A stretch of DNA of 64,000 nt from Liquorilactobacillus hordei DSM 19519 (GTDB lineage: Bacteria > Bacillota > Bacilli > Lactobacillales > Lactobacillaceae). The position numbers and the translations under genes were made by a program. The notes below the pieces were generated by a model. The model ran no database searches. It was given only the letters and a program-made list of their open reading frames with translations, and had not been told where the DNA came from. The first letter of the stretch is position 1, and every line of letters begins with the position of its first letter. This document shows positions 48,144-57,386 of this stretch, piece by piece. The DNA lies in contig NZ_CP049303.1 of assembly GCF_019443985.1 (NCBI RefSeq), positions 2,108,001 to 2,172,000 on the forward strand, read 5' to 3'.

Positions 48144-48213
48144 CTCAAATTAAAAATTATTATTTTTTTGGCCGGTAAAATTACGTCTTCTATTCCTAAA
48201 AATTCGTCAATCT
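48144..48213 (-). promoter_or_regulatory. CRISPR leader (locus 2)
   Basis: 70 AT-rich bases between csn2 and the first repeat. On the minus strand it ends in ATTTGAG immediately before the repeat, the leader-anchoring sequence reported for S. thermophilus CRISPR1-type loci, which directs Cas1-Cas2-Cas9-Csn2 integration to this end. A possible -35 TTGACG lies further up, within the csn2 end; no convincing -10 was found, so array transcription may also come from the cas operon. Confidence 0.75.
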
Positions 48214-49245
48214 TCAAGAATCAAGAAAGGCACGTTCTGTATTTGTAAGCTCTTTGAGGTTGTAAGTAAAATTAGGTACCTTGAATCCTAAAATTTCATC
48301 TAACACTTTTAACAATACAATATCTGGATAAGATTTTCCAGTAAGAATATTATTATCACCAATGTCTGCGACTATTTCATAAAAATTTTGACAAAGCTGA
48401 TCATCAGTTATATTCAAATCTCCTGGATAATGATTTTCAATACTATTTCTAAAGCTATCAAAATCAGGCATCTGGCACAATTCATCTGCCAAAATAATCG
48501 TATTTGGAATATCGTTTGGCCGATAATTTATCCCCAATGGTATCTGACTAATTACAAAGATATGAACTAGCCCTGTTTTTTCTGCCAACTGGACTAGTCC
48601 ATCTATCAACACCTGAATCTTTTCAGCTGTTAAGAAACTTGCTAAATTAACTAATGAAATCCAAGTTTCCTTAGGCCTGTTTTCTAAACTTTTCTCTAAT
48701 AAACCTAAATACTCATCTACAAACTCATTGGCATCCATCATTTCTAACGGAAAGTCATGACTTCCAGAGGTATAAGATAAAAATATGTTATTCTTCAATA
48801 ACTCTGTATACGTTAAACTAGATAGATTTGAAGAGATGTTATTCGATACTTTTTTGAGATGTTGATTAAATATGGACTCAATTTTCAATAAATGGTTCTC
48901 AATTTTCTGAAGTTCAATATTTATATCAATACTTTCAGCTAGAGTCGCCAAATACTCTGCCATTAAGCTGTTTTTCTCAAAGCTTACTTCTTCAAAAAGT
49001 GAAAAACTGTCCTGTAAAAAATGAATATTAATAGAACCTGCCTTCAGAGGTTGATCATTTCGATAAATTTCAATTCCATTTTCACCATAGACCAATTCTT
49101 CCAAATTTGTCAGGGATTTCTTATTTGCAAACCGTTTCAGACTTCTAACAAATTCCCGAGATATCTTCTGATTTTGACCATAAAAAAACAATATATTTGA
49201 CTCATCAAATTCTATAAATTTATTATCTTCAATTTCTATTTTCAT
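48214..49245 (-). CDS. csn2: Csn2, long (St-type) form (locus 2)
   Basis: 343 residues, the size of the long Csn2 subfamily found with S. thermophilus CRISPR1 (about 350) and not of the short one (about 220). It begins MKIEIEDNKFIEFDESNILF with an ATPase-like fold followed by alternating helices (ENHLLKIESIFNQHLKKV) and ends NLKELTNTERAFLDS. Csn2 forms a calcium-bound ring that encloses DNA ends during spacer acquisition. ATG overlaps the cas2 stop (ATGA). The closing 70 bases of the gap to the array form the leader. Confidence 0.85.
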   Translation of the reverse strand: MKIEIEDNKFIEFDESNILFFYGQNQKISREFVRSLKRFANKKSLTNLEELVYGENGIEIYRNDQPLKAGSINIHFLQDSFSLFEEVSFEKNSLMAEYLATLAESIDINIELQKIENHLLKIESIFNQHLKKVSNNISSNLSSLTYTELLKNNIFLSYTSGSHDFPLEMMDANEFVDEYLGLLEKSLENRPKETWISLVNLASFLTAEKIQVLIDGLVQLAEKTGLVHIFVISQIPLGINYRPNDIPNTIILADELCQMPDFDSFRNSIENHYPGDLNITDDQLCQNFYEIVADIGDNNILTGKSYPDIVLLKVLDEILGFKVPNFTYNLKELTNTERAFLDS

Positions 49246-49562
49246 ATGATTACCATTTTATTATTACCAACAGCTACTTCCTGGGGGGCTTTTTCTCCTG
49301 TCAAAAAGCAGCGATCATTAAATTGTTTCTCAGAAACATACATTAATTCGACTAGTCCATTATATGGAGTTACCTTCTTTAATTGATCTTCATATTTTTT
49401 AAGTTGACTTCTATTAGGTAAAGTGCGTACATAAACCGATTCTTGAATCATCACAAATCCGAGTTCAATTAACCGCTTACGAAACACTCGATAACGCCTC
49501 AACTCTGTCTTTGATACCATTGGCAAATCAAAAAAACAAATTAATCGCAATCTATTGTACAC
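49242..49562 (-). CDS. cas2: CRISPR-associated endonuclease Cas2 (locus 2)
   Basis: 106 residues. Cas2 hallmark RLICFFDLPMVSKTELRRYRVFRKRL near the N-terminus (conserved Asp in FFDLP) and the closing KQFNDRCFLTG seen in type II Cas2. It starts at GTG 49562, with GGAGG nine bases upstream inside the end of cas1, an 11-base overlap. Clearly different from the locus 1 Cas2. Confidence 0.93.
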   Translation of the reverse strand: MYNRLRLICFFDLPMVSKTELRRYRVFRKRLIELGFVMIQESVYVRTLPNRSQLKKYEDQLKKVTPYNGLVELMYVSEKQFNDRCFLTGEKAPQEVAVGNNKMVII

Positions 49563-50457
49563 CTCTCATTTCCTCCAATGTTATTACTAATAACTCTTTC
49601 TTCTTTCCTTGCATCATCTTAATAAATGAATTAATATATTCCAACATAACTAAATCGATCGTTGTTTTTCGCCCCTTATGAATATACGGTTGATTCAAAA
49701 AATTAATTAGCTCACATCGTATTTCCCAACTAAGATATTTGGGATAGCTAGGTAAGATTTTGTCTAAAATATACCAATCCATTAAAGGACGAAATGGCTC
49801 CATCAGATCATCTACTAAATTAAAAGAATTAAACTCATTGCGATGAAAAACACCCAAAGTTGGGATCAATCCTAAACTTGTCACTAGTCTTGCCATATAA
49901 GCTCTAATTATTGTATAGCCATAATTCATTGCTCCATTTTCCAAGCATTCTCTTTCACGTGTAAAATCTTTACCGTATAAGCTATTAAAATAAACCTTAG
50001 CCGCATGCCCCTCACGGTTAGTTATATCTGCAAACTGAATATTCTCAATTAACTCCTGCATCTTATCAACTCTGCCTGTATCAACCTTATATGCATTTAG
50101 AACAGCTTTTTGATTAATCAGTTTTTGTTGAATTATTTTTGTCCATACTTCTTTTCGTAGTTCACTACTCCATGCTACTTGTTCTAAATTTCTTTTTGCA
50201 GTCCTATGATATTGTCCAAAACCCATGTAGATTCCGCAAGGAACATACTTATTATCACAAACAATTACAGCTATATTATACTGCGCAAGCTTTGACAATA
50301 GCCTAGTTGTTAAGGTCAAAATTTTTCCCTCTAATGTAATGGTAGCAATATCAGAGAGTGGCACAATGTATTTCTGTCCAGCTTTTTCAATCTGTAAATT
50401 ATCTAATTTTAGACGAAGATAATCTCCATCCTTTACCATTATATTTCTCCAAGTCAT
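49552..50457 (-). CDS. cas1: CRISPR-associated integrase Cas1 (locus 2)
   Basis: 301 residues. Begins MTWRNIMVKDGDYLRLKLDNL, and has ITNREGHAAKVYFNSLYG, NGAMNYGYTIIRAYMARLV and DDLMEPFRPLMDW, the type II Cas1 catalytic cluster. Start at ATG 50457 behind AAAGGAG; the frame extends further upstream into the tracrRNA terminator but those residues are not family-like. Only moderately like the locus 1 Cas1, in keeping with separate origins. Confidence 0.93.
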   Translation of the reverse strand: MTWRNIMVKDGDYLRLKLDNLQIEKAGQKYIVPLSDIATITLEGKILTLTTRLLSKLAQYNIAVIVCDNKYVPCGIYMGFGQYHRTAKRNLEQVAWSSELRKEVWTKIIQQKLINQKAVLNAYKVDTGRVDKMQELIENIQFADITNREGHAAKVYFNSLYGKDFTRERECLENGAMNYGYTIIRAYMARLVTSLGLIPTLGVFHRNEFNSFNLVDDLMEPFRPLMDWYILDKILPSYPKYLSWEIRCELINFLNQPYIHKGRKTTIDLVMLEYINSFIKMMQGKKKELLVITLEEMRGVQ

Positions 50458-50489
50458 TTTAACTCCTTTCTTGTTCTTATAATTTAAGT

Positions 50490-50614
50490 AAAAAAAAACT
50501 GCCAAAAAGGCAGTAATTTCGGCATAAAGCCTTATCTTTGTAGATTCTCAATCATTTTCCTATCAACAAAACAATTGAATATGCACTCCGTCGAGTACAG
50601 TAGCCCGTCGACTA
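50490..50614 (-). ncRNA. tracrRNA (locus 2, S. thermophilus CRISPR1 type)
   Basis: About 125 nt between cas9 and cas1 on the same strand. Anti-repeat at 50546-50572 (GTTTTGTTGATAGGAAAATG, then TTGAGA) pairs with the array repeat except for a few bases. It is followed by CTACAAAGATAAGGCTTTAT and GCCGAAAT, which matches the S. thermophilus CRISPR1 tracrRNA nexus almost base for base. The last hairpin is CTGCC-AAAAA-GGCAG (50499-50513), followed by nine T. The 5' end has a further GC-rich hairpin around GTCGACGGGCTAC. Confidence 0.93.
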
Positions 50615-50621
50615 CTAGTTC

Positions 50622-50650
50622 ATTTTAACATAATAAATAAATTTTTACAA
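50622..50650 (-). promoter_or_regulatory. Promoter of the locus 2 tracrRNA
   Basis: On the minus strand TTGTAA (50645-50650), 17 bases, then TAAAAT (50622-50627). Predicted start near 50614. It lies between the cas9 stop and the tracrRNA hairpins. Confidence 0.65.
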
Positions 50651-50670
50651 TCGTTAAAAAATATTTTTTT

Positions 50671-53600
50671 CTACAAACTTAACTTTGGCTCATCTGATTC
50701 TCTTGTAACATAATATGGTTTCCCAAGAATATCTGTATTTACTTTATAAAGTTTATACCCTCCCTTGCTCATTTTCTTAATGAGTCGTCCGTTTGAAACA
50801 AGTCCGTAAAAACCAACTTCTTCTTTACTATCAAATTTAGCTTTATAAATTGGTTTCAGTTCAACATAGCCCTCGTTACTTGTTGTTCTAGAAGCAAATA
50901 ATAATTCGATTGAGTCACCCTTTTCATCAATGACCCTTACTCGATCATTTCGATACAAGCTAAATCTAAATTCACTATTTTTACTAATAGGCTTCCATGC
51001 TGTTACACCATCTTCGCTTACACCATGTTTTAATTTCTCATATGCATCTCTAGTTATCCCGTAAACACCATTTGTGAATTTTAAATCCGAATATTTTAAC
51101 CCAAGTAACTCATATTGTTGAGTTATTGAATTAAAATAGACATCTGTTCTCCATGGCTTCAAGCTCTGTAAAATAACCTTATTTCTCGCATCTTTGGGTG
51201 TAATATCAATGTGACTCCCCACCTTTGAATCATAATACTTTATACTTACCACCTTGGGCCCATCATTATGTTTAGAATACTTAGTGATAAAACCATTCTC
51301 ACGATAGTAAAGTTTAAATGGAGAAACTGCAACTCTTTTAACTTTTCCATCCACTTGAGTAACTTCTTCTGAATCAGGATAAGAATTAAATATATCAATC
51401 AATTTTTCCCATGTTTTCGGATCATTTTTCTGCATTAAAAACTTCACATCATCATTTTTACTTATTTTATCGTACAATTTTTTAAAATTCATAAAGCCAT
51501 CAATATCATAGATATTTTTAATTGTACCTAACGTATATCTTTCTTGTATTTTTTCCTTTTTTCCACGCTTAGTTACTTCTTTTTCTTTAATACGTGTTCC
51601 ATAAATTGTCTGATTTGCAACTGCACGATTAGCTTTCTTATCAACATGATGACTGAACTTTACAGGATTTTCCAAATTGGTGATATCATTTGCTAATTCC
51701 ACCTGTTTAAAAAGCGGAAAATTATAAATCTCATTAACCATATTCTCGAACTTTTTATTTTTAATAACAGATATTTTTTCTACTATCTCTGCTTCCTGTG
51801 CCAATTTTATTGCTTTTTTATCTTGTAGTATTTCCCCAGTTTCTCCGTCAACATCAATTAACTTTATAGCCTTATCAAATGCCTTTAATAATGGGAAACA
51901 TGCAATAATGCAAGCATCGATTGCATGATGATGGTATGTATCACGCGTTTTAGATAGTCCACCTACTCCATTCCACTTCTTGCGCATCTGTGATGTCCAT
52001 TTTCCACGAACCACTTTAACCTTTGTACTCAAGTTATTAGATCGAAAAAAAGAGTAAAATTCATTGAGTACAATACGTGAGGCATAACGCGTATCATTAA
52101 GATTACGTTGAATAAAGCCCCGCTGTGTAGCAATGTCATTAAGATCTGTCTCATTCAACAAATTATCAATCTTATTTTTTGCATAATTTTTATTTGACTT
52201 CACTCTAGCAATATAGTCAGCTTTACTTTGACCAAACCCACCACCATTATTTAACCAACCAAGTGGTGTTTGTTTTTCTTTTGCTTGATTACACTGACTA
52301 TGTACCAGGACTTTATTATTTTGAGAGTCATCAAAACTAACTGAGATTGGTACAATATGATCAACTTCAAAACTATCATTATTATTGATTAATTGAACAG
52401 CCTCAATTTTCTTACCGCAATAAGGGCAAATCGTATCCTGTTGATACCAATACCGTACTTTTTGCGATAGTCCTCTAATTTTACGATACTGTGCAATTAA
52501 TGCACTATCTGATATTGTCATATGTTGCTTAACTAATGCATCAGCCGTCTCTTTTTCTACTTCATTTTGTTTCTGTCTTTTGACAATGCCCTTTTTGATG
52601 TCTACTTCGTTATCTTCACGTGGTAATTCAATAATAACATCCTTAATATTGTCACGTCCTACTTTCTTGGTAATTGCATTAAAAACATTAACAGCTTCAC
52701 GAGTAGCTCTAGCAACTACCGGATTGTATATTTCTTCTGTAATTCTCCGTGCAGGAATATTCTTCAGGCCTTCATATTTTTTATTGTTAGGTTTTACAAG
52801 ACCTAAGCGTGTCAAAATAGTCATTTGTTCTTCAGGTGTATTTAATAATTCCGGTATAAGTAAATTAAGTGTTTTATAGGAGAAACTATGCCATGTTGCT
52901 CGACCATCTACTAAAAACTCCTTATTTTTATTAATAACAATCTCTTTCATTTCATTGGAGATATCCATATTACTTTTGTCTAATTGTTTGCGAATTTCAG
53001 CTTTTTCTGTATTAAGTGTCAGGATATCAGCAATTTTGTTAACTAAATTAATATTCAAATCATTTGCTTCTATATTAACATCAGCAAGTTCTTTACGAAA
53101 TTTTCGATAACCAGAAAGAGTATGCATAATTTTCTTTTCAGACTTATCAATTCGAAAACCTTTAATATCATCCTTTTTACAACCTATAATTTTGCAAATT
53201 TGAGCTATTCCAAACAAACCATTCGTAGTTTTAGCTGCTTCAAGAATTTCTTTTTTGGTTTGAATTGTTAACCTTCCATCTTCAGTATTCGGTACTGTTA
53301 AATTATTCAGGTCGTTTAACATATTATATATCTGCGCTGTCAAACTTGATGCTGACGCCCTTTTCTCTCCATTTATCTTATCTATTCCTATGAGCTCATC
53401 AAAAAGATTGTCTAGTGTTCGGCCATCCTTTTTATAAATTCCATAATCTGTACGGGACTTTTCATTTCCAGGTCCAACAAAGTAATCACGCTTACGAGTA
53501 ATAAACAGCATGAACTTTGCAATAAAGTCATCCGTAATTTCTGGATAAAATTCTCTTTGCTTCGTTAAAATTTGTGTAGCTTCTTTGACATATGCCGCTG

Positions 53601-54183
53601 AAGGAAAAACATTGAGCAATGTTACATTTTCATTTTCTTCTACCTGTCCTCGGACTTTACCAAACTCATTTAGCCTTTCTAGTTGTATTTGGCCAACTGT
53701 TTTTTCATTTAACAATTGTCGATTAATATTAATTGAGGTCTTATAATCGGTCACTCCACTTGTTCCATCATCTTCCAAATCGCCTAAATCATAAGAGATC
53801 CCTCGATGTTTGACAATATGGTAAAGTGCAATAACAAGTTCTTGCTTTGTTAATATTTCAGATAACCCTTTAACACGTAATTCATAGGGACTTTCTGTAT
53901 TATTTACTGAAAATTTATAATGTACATGTCCATTTTTATCTACAACTTTAGTATCTATAAACTTTTTTTCTCCAAAAAAATTTATTACATCTGTTAATCT
54001 ATTTTTTCGCCTTCTAATCAACCGTCTTGTTCCCCTAAAACCACGTCGCTCTTGATTAGCCGCTGCATTTCCTGATGAAAATATACGACTACCTAAATCA
54101 ATAATTTTCTTTTTGTCAGCATCAACAATTGACCACCCAACAGATGCAATACCTATATCCAATCCTACATTATACTTTGACAT
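50671..54183 (-). CDS. cas9: Cas9 endonuclease, type II-A small form (locus 2, 1170 aa)
   Basis: RNA-guided nuclease of the shorter branch that includes S. thermophilus CRISPR1 Cas9 (1121 aa). RuvC-I is YNVGLDIGIASVGWSIV (Asp9), followed by the bridge helix RGFRGTRRLIRRRKNRL. The central HNH domain has a CPYCGKKI zinc-ribbon-like cysteine pair, the catalytic EVDHIVPISVSFDDSQNN and HSQCNQAK. RuvC-III is DTYHHHAIDACII. The remaining C-terminal part includes a phosphate-lock/PAM-interacting region of usual size. GGAGGGG ribosome site. By homology a PAM like NNAGAAW would be expected, unproven. Full length, no lesion. Confidence 0.97.
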   Translation of the reverse strand: MSKYNVGLDIGIASVGWSIVDADKKKIIDLGSRIFSSGNAAANQERRGFRGTRRLIRRRKNRLTDVINFFGEKKFIDTKVVDKNGHVHYKFSVNNTESPYELRVKGLSEILTKQELVIALYHIVKHRGISYDLGDLEDDGTSGVTDYKTSININRQLLNEKTVGQIQLERLNEFGKVRGQVEENENVTLLNVFPSAAYVKEATQILTKQREFYPEITDDFIAKFMLFITRKRDYFVGPGNEKSRTDYGIYKKDGRTLDNLFDELIGIDKINGEKRASASSLTAQIYNMLNDLNNLTVPNTEDGRLTIQTKKEILEAAKTTNGLFGIAQICKIIGCKKDDIKGFRIDKSEKKIMHTLSGYRKFRKELADVNIEANDLNINLVNKIADILTLNTEKAEIRKQLDKSNMDISNEMKEIVINKNKEFLVDGRATWHSFSYKTLNLLIPELLNTPEEQMTILTRLGLVKPNNKKYEGLKNIPARRITEEIYNPVVARATREAVNVFNAITKKVGRDNIKDVIIELPREDNEVDIKKGIVKRQKQNEVEKETADALVKQHMTISDSALIAQYRKIRGLSQKVRYWYQQDTICPYCGKKIEAVQLINNNDSFEVDHIVPISVSFDDSQNNKVLVHSQCNQAKEKQTPLGWLNNGGGFGQSKADYIARVKSNKNYAKNKIDNLLNETDLNDIATQRGFIQRNLNDTRYASRIVLNEFYSFFRSNNLSTKVKVVRGKWTSQMRKKWNGVGGLSKTRDTYHHHAIDACIIACFPLLKAFDKAIKLIDVDGETGEILQDKKAIKLAQEAEIVEKISVIKNKKFENMVNEIYNFPLFKQVELANDITNLENPVKFSHHVDKKANRAVANQTIYGTRIKEKEVTKRGKKEKIQERYTLGTIKNIYDIDGFMNFKKLYDKISKNDDVKFLMQKNDPKTWEKLIDIFNSYPDSEEVTQVDGKVKRVAVSPFKLYYRENGFITKYSKHNDGPKVVSIKYYDSKVGSHIDITPKDARNKVILQSLKPWRTDVYFNSITQQYELLGLKYSDLKFTNGVYGITRDAYEKLKHGVSEDGVTAWKPISKNSEFRFSLYRNDRVRVIDEKGDSIELLFASRTTSNEGYVELKPIYKAKFDSKEEVGFYGLVSNGRLIKKMSKGGYKLYKVNTDILGKPYYVTRESDEPKLSL

Positions 54184-54482
54184 AGCTTACCCCTCCACGA
54201 CATTTTTAATATATTTTATCATATTTTATTGATATAACGATCATTAATTTAAACAATTAAAAGTGAATTTTCTCAATTATTATTTTTTATTATTCTTAAT
54301 AAACTTGTGCCAAATATTGACTTAAGAGCAGAGTTATTAAAGAAAACTTAAAATAAATCAGCATATCCAATTTTTACATTTTTAGCATTTTATTTTACAT
54401 ACATATAATCCTAAAAAAGAGCTATACTTAACTTGTTTATAAGTTCAATAAATTACATAAATGACTATGGGGTGAATTAATT
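54184..54482. other. Divergent intergenic region between cas9 and the ATPase gene
   Basis: About 300 AT-rich bases holding the start regions of both genes. TATGGGGTGAATTAATT before 54483 is the ribosome site of the ATPase. No array, repeat or other gene; promoters not placed confidently. Confidence 0.4.
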
Positions 54483-57263
54483 ATGAAAAATAATGAATCT
54501 ACTAAATTAAGTGAGATTGCCCAGAAAAGCCTAGCTTCTTTGATGTCCGATTATCAAACAACATCTCAAGGATTAACACAAACAGATGCTGATAATCGTC
54601 TTAAAAAATATGGTGAAAATACTATCCAAACAGTCAAGAAGCGTTCAGAATTATTTGTTTTTATTGAGAATTTTACATCAATGATGGCTATTCTTCTTTG
54701 GGTATCTGGTATTATTGCAACTTTTTCTGGGATGCTTGAACTGGGAATTGCCATATGGACAGTTAACGTTATTAATGGTTGCTTCTCCTATTGGCAACAA
54801 CATGCGGCTCAAAAAGCGACTGATTCCTTAAAAAAAATGCTTCCTTCCTATGTTAAAGTCACTCGAAATGGGAAAATCAAACAAATTCGAGAAGAAGAAT
54901 TAGTTCCGGGAGATTTATTTACACTGCAAGCTGGTGATGCTATTCCTGCAGATGCCAGAATATTTAATTGCTCAAACTTGCAGGTGGATGAATCTTCACT
55001 GACAGGGGAGTCATTACCAGTCGATAAAGGAAACCAGTACCAACAGGGTGACGGAAAATTTGCTCAAAATAATATTGTTTTCGCGGGTACAACTGTGACC
55101 AGTGGCACTGCCAGTGGGATTGTTTTTGCAACAGGAATGACAACTGAATTTGGAAGAATTGCCCAACTCACTCAAAATCAGAAAAAGGTCATCTACCCAC
55201 TGCAACGAGAACTAAATCAGTTGACCAGACAATTAACTTTAATTGCGATTTCAATTGGTACCGTTTTCTTTTTATTGGCAATTTTTTTTGTTCATTCTCC
55301 AATCGCATCTTCCTTTATTTTTGCACTTGGGATGATTGTAGCCTTTATCCCAGAAGGTCTGCTACCAACCGTTACACTCTCACTTGCTCAAGGAACACAA
55401 CGAATGGCAAAGCATCATGCGTTGTTAAAAAACTTAAATAGCGTTGAAACACTTGGTGAAACAACTGTTATTTGTTCAGATAAAACTGGTACACTCACTC
55501 AAAACCAAATGACGGTTAACCATATTTGGTTGATTTCCAAACAATATGATGTAAGTGGAACTGGCTATTTTACAAACGGCTCCGTGTCATCAGCAAGCGG
55601 AAATATTATTCTTGAGGAAGAAGCTGACTTAAGAGAACTTCTTCAAATTGCAACGCTCGATAATGATACAGAAGTCACAGAAGGAAAAGAAAACGAGAAA
55701 TCTAAGATTTTAGGAACCCCGACTGAAGCTGCCTTAATAATTTTAACTAGAAAGGCTGGAATTGATAGCCAGCATGAAAATCAAAAATTTCCACGTTTGA
55801 AAGAATTACCCTTTGATTCAAATCGAAAATTAATGTCAATAATTTCAAAAACACAGACAGGAACTCCAATAATATATACCAAAGGTGCATTAAGCAGTGA
55901 GCTTCAGATTTGCGACCAAATTCTTGATGCTGGGCAAATTAGAGCACTTACTGAAGCAGATCGAAAAAAGATACTAGCAATCAACGAAAAATATGCTCGT
56001 GAAGGCTTAAGATCACTTGCGTTTTCTTTTCGCAAAGTTGTTGATCAAGATCCGCTTATGGATCAAAAAATTGATAGCTATACTATTGAAAATGCGGAAC
56101 GTCATATGGTTTTCGTTGGCTTAGTAACAATGTCTGATCCACCTCGTCCAGAAATCTTTGATGCTGTAAAGAAATGCCACCATGCTAGTATTAAAATTAT
56201 TATGGTAACAGGTGATAGTCCAATTACAGCTAAAAGTATTGCAACAAAAATTGGTATTACATCAGATAAAGCCCGAATTATTACGGGAAGTGAGTTAGAT
56301 CAATTGTCTGATGACGATCTTCAAAGGGCCGTTAAAGATGAAGTTATTTTTGCCAGAGTTGCACCTGAACATAAATTCAGAATTGTATCGATGTGTCAAA
56401 AAAACGGAGAAATTGTTGCTTCAACAGGTGACGGTGTTAACGATGCCCCAGCTTTGAAAAGGGCTGATATTGGAATTGCAATGGGTGTAACAGGGACAGA
56501 TGTTGCAAAAGATGCAGCTGATATGATTTTAACCGATGACAACTTCGCTTCAATTGTAAGCGCGATTGAAGAAGGTCGAACAGTCTACAAAAACCTGCAA
56601 AAATTCTTATTGTATATTCTTAACAGTAATGTACCTGAAGCTGCACCATCTATTGTATTTCTGTTAACTAAGGGTTTGGTACCTCTCCCCCTAACTGTCA
56701 TGCAAATCTTAACGGTTGACTTAGGAACTGATCTTTTACCTGCACTAGGACTTGGTGTTGAAAAAAGTGAACCAGGAGTCATGGATCTTCCGCCTCGCCC
56801 ACGAGATAGTCATTTACTTAATAAATCGATTATCATAAAAGCCTTTGTATTATATGGCTTGGTTGCTTCTATTATTTCAATCTGTGCTTATTTCTTTGTC
56901 AATTATATTCATGGATGGCCATCCGTTGCCCTCATGGCTTCTGGGGCAGGATACGCTAAAGCAACTACAATGACATTAGGTGCCATTATTTTCTGTCAAA
57001 TTGCAGCTGCAATGAACTGTCGTACACAAATTTCTTCTGTTTTTTCAATTGGACTTTTCAGTAATCGACGAATCTGGTTGGGAATTATCGCAGAGCTTGC
57101 ATTATTCGCAGTGTTGATATACACCCCATTTCTACAAGAAATTTTTAATACCCAACCCTTGAATCTTGTTGAATGGTTCTTCTTATTCTGCATTCCAATT
57201 CCATTATTTTTACTTGAAGAATTGCGAAAATTTTTTGTTCGAAGAACTAAGAGTCACAACTGA
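54483..57263 (+). CDS. P-type cation-transporting ATPase (P2 type)
   Basis: 926 residues. Ten-helix P-type pump for cations (Na+, K+ or Ca2+). Actuator domain with LTGESLPVDKG, helix 4 with the P2 signature PEGLLPTVTLSLA (more like Na,K-ATPase PEGLLATVT than Ca-ATPase PEGLPxxVT), phosphorylation site CSDKTGTLTQNQMTV, nucleotide domain, hinge TGDGVNDAPALKRADIGIAMG, and helix 5-6 NVPEAAPSIVF. Bacterial members of this branch are linked to Na+ export; the ion is not settled by sequence. Stands alone beside the divergent CRISPR locus, with its own terminator. Confidence 0.9.
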   Translation: MKNNESTKLSEIAQKSLASLMSDYQTTSQGLTQTDADNRLKKYGENTIQTVKKRSELFVFIENFTSMMAILLWVSGIIATFSGMLELGIAIWTVNVINGCFSYWQQHAAQKATDSLKKMLPSYVKVTRNGKIKQIREEELVPGDLFTLQAGDAIPADARIFNCSNLQVDESSLTGESLPVDKGNQYQQGDGKFAQNNIVFAGTTVTSGTASGIVFATGMTTEFGRIAQLTQNQKKVIYPLQRELNQLTRQLTLIAISIGTVFFLLAIFFVHSPIASSFIFALGMIVAFIPEGLLPTVTLSLAQGTQRMAKHHALLKNLNSVETLGETTVICSDKTGTLTQNQMTVNHIWLISKQYDVSGTGYFTNGSVSSASGNIILEEEADLRELLQIATLDNDTEVTEGKENEKSKILGTPTEAALIILTRKAGIDSQHENQKFPRLKELPFDSNRKLMSIISKTQTGTPIIYTKGALSSELQICDQILDAGQIRALTEADRKKILAINEKYAREGLRSLAFSFRKVVDQDPLMDQKIDSYTIENAERHMVFVGLVTMSDPPRPEIFDAVKKCHHASIKIIMVTGDSPITAKSIATKIGITSDKARIITGSELDQLSDDDLQRAVKDEVIFARVAPEHKFRIVSMCQKNGEIVASTGDGVNDAPALKRADIGIAMGVTGTDVAKDAADMILTDDNFASIVSAIEEGRTVYKNLQKFLLYILNSNVPEAAPSIVFLLTKGLVPLPLTVMQILTVDLGTDLLPALGLGVEKSEPGVMDLPPRPRDSHLLNKSIIIKAFVLYGLVASIISICAYFFVNYIHGWPSVALMASGAGYAKATTMTLGAIIFCQIAAAMNCRTQISSVFSIGLFSNRRIWLGIIAELALFAVLIYTPFLQEIFNTQPLNLVEWFFLFCIPIPLFLLEELRKFFVRRTKSHN

Positions 57264-57315
57264 TTTTAATCTTCGCTTTTTTATTGACAGCACATGGTGC
57301 TTTATTGCAAATAAT

Positions 57316-57354
57316 AAAAAACATGGTCTCTTCAAGAGGAAACCATGTTTTTTA
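57316..57354. terminator. Bidirectional terminator
   Basis: AAAAAACATGGT and ACCATGTTTTTT arms with CTCTTCAAGAGG in between, itself self-complementary. Between the convergent ATPase and chemoreceptor 3 genes. Confidence 0.85.
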
Positions 57355-57386
57355 TTGTTTACTATCATTCGGATATAAATCCTTAA

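Noticed and set aside
46736..48217. Open frames of 60-95 residues across the CRISPR array with repeating FTDRKMLRVQK or FCTLNIFLSVK segments
   Set aside because: They are translations of the 36-base repeats; no ribosome sites, and the 66-base period is in frame by chance.
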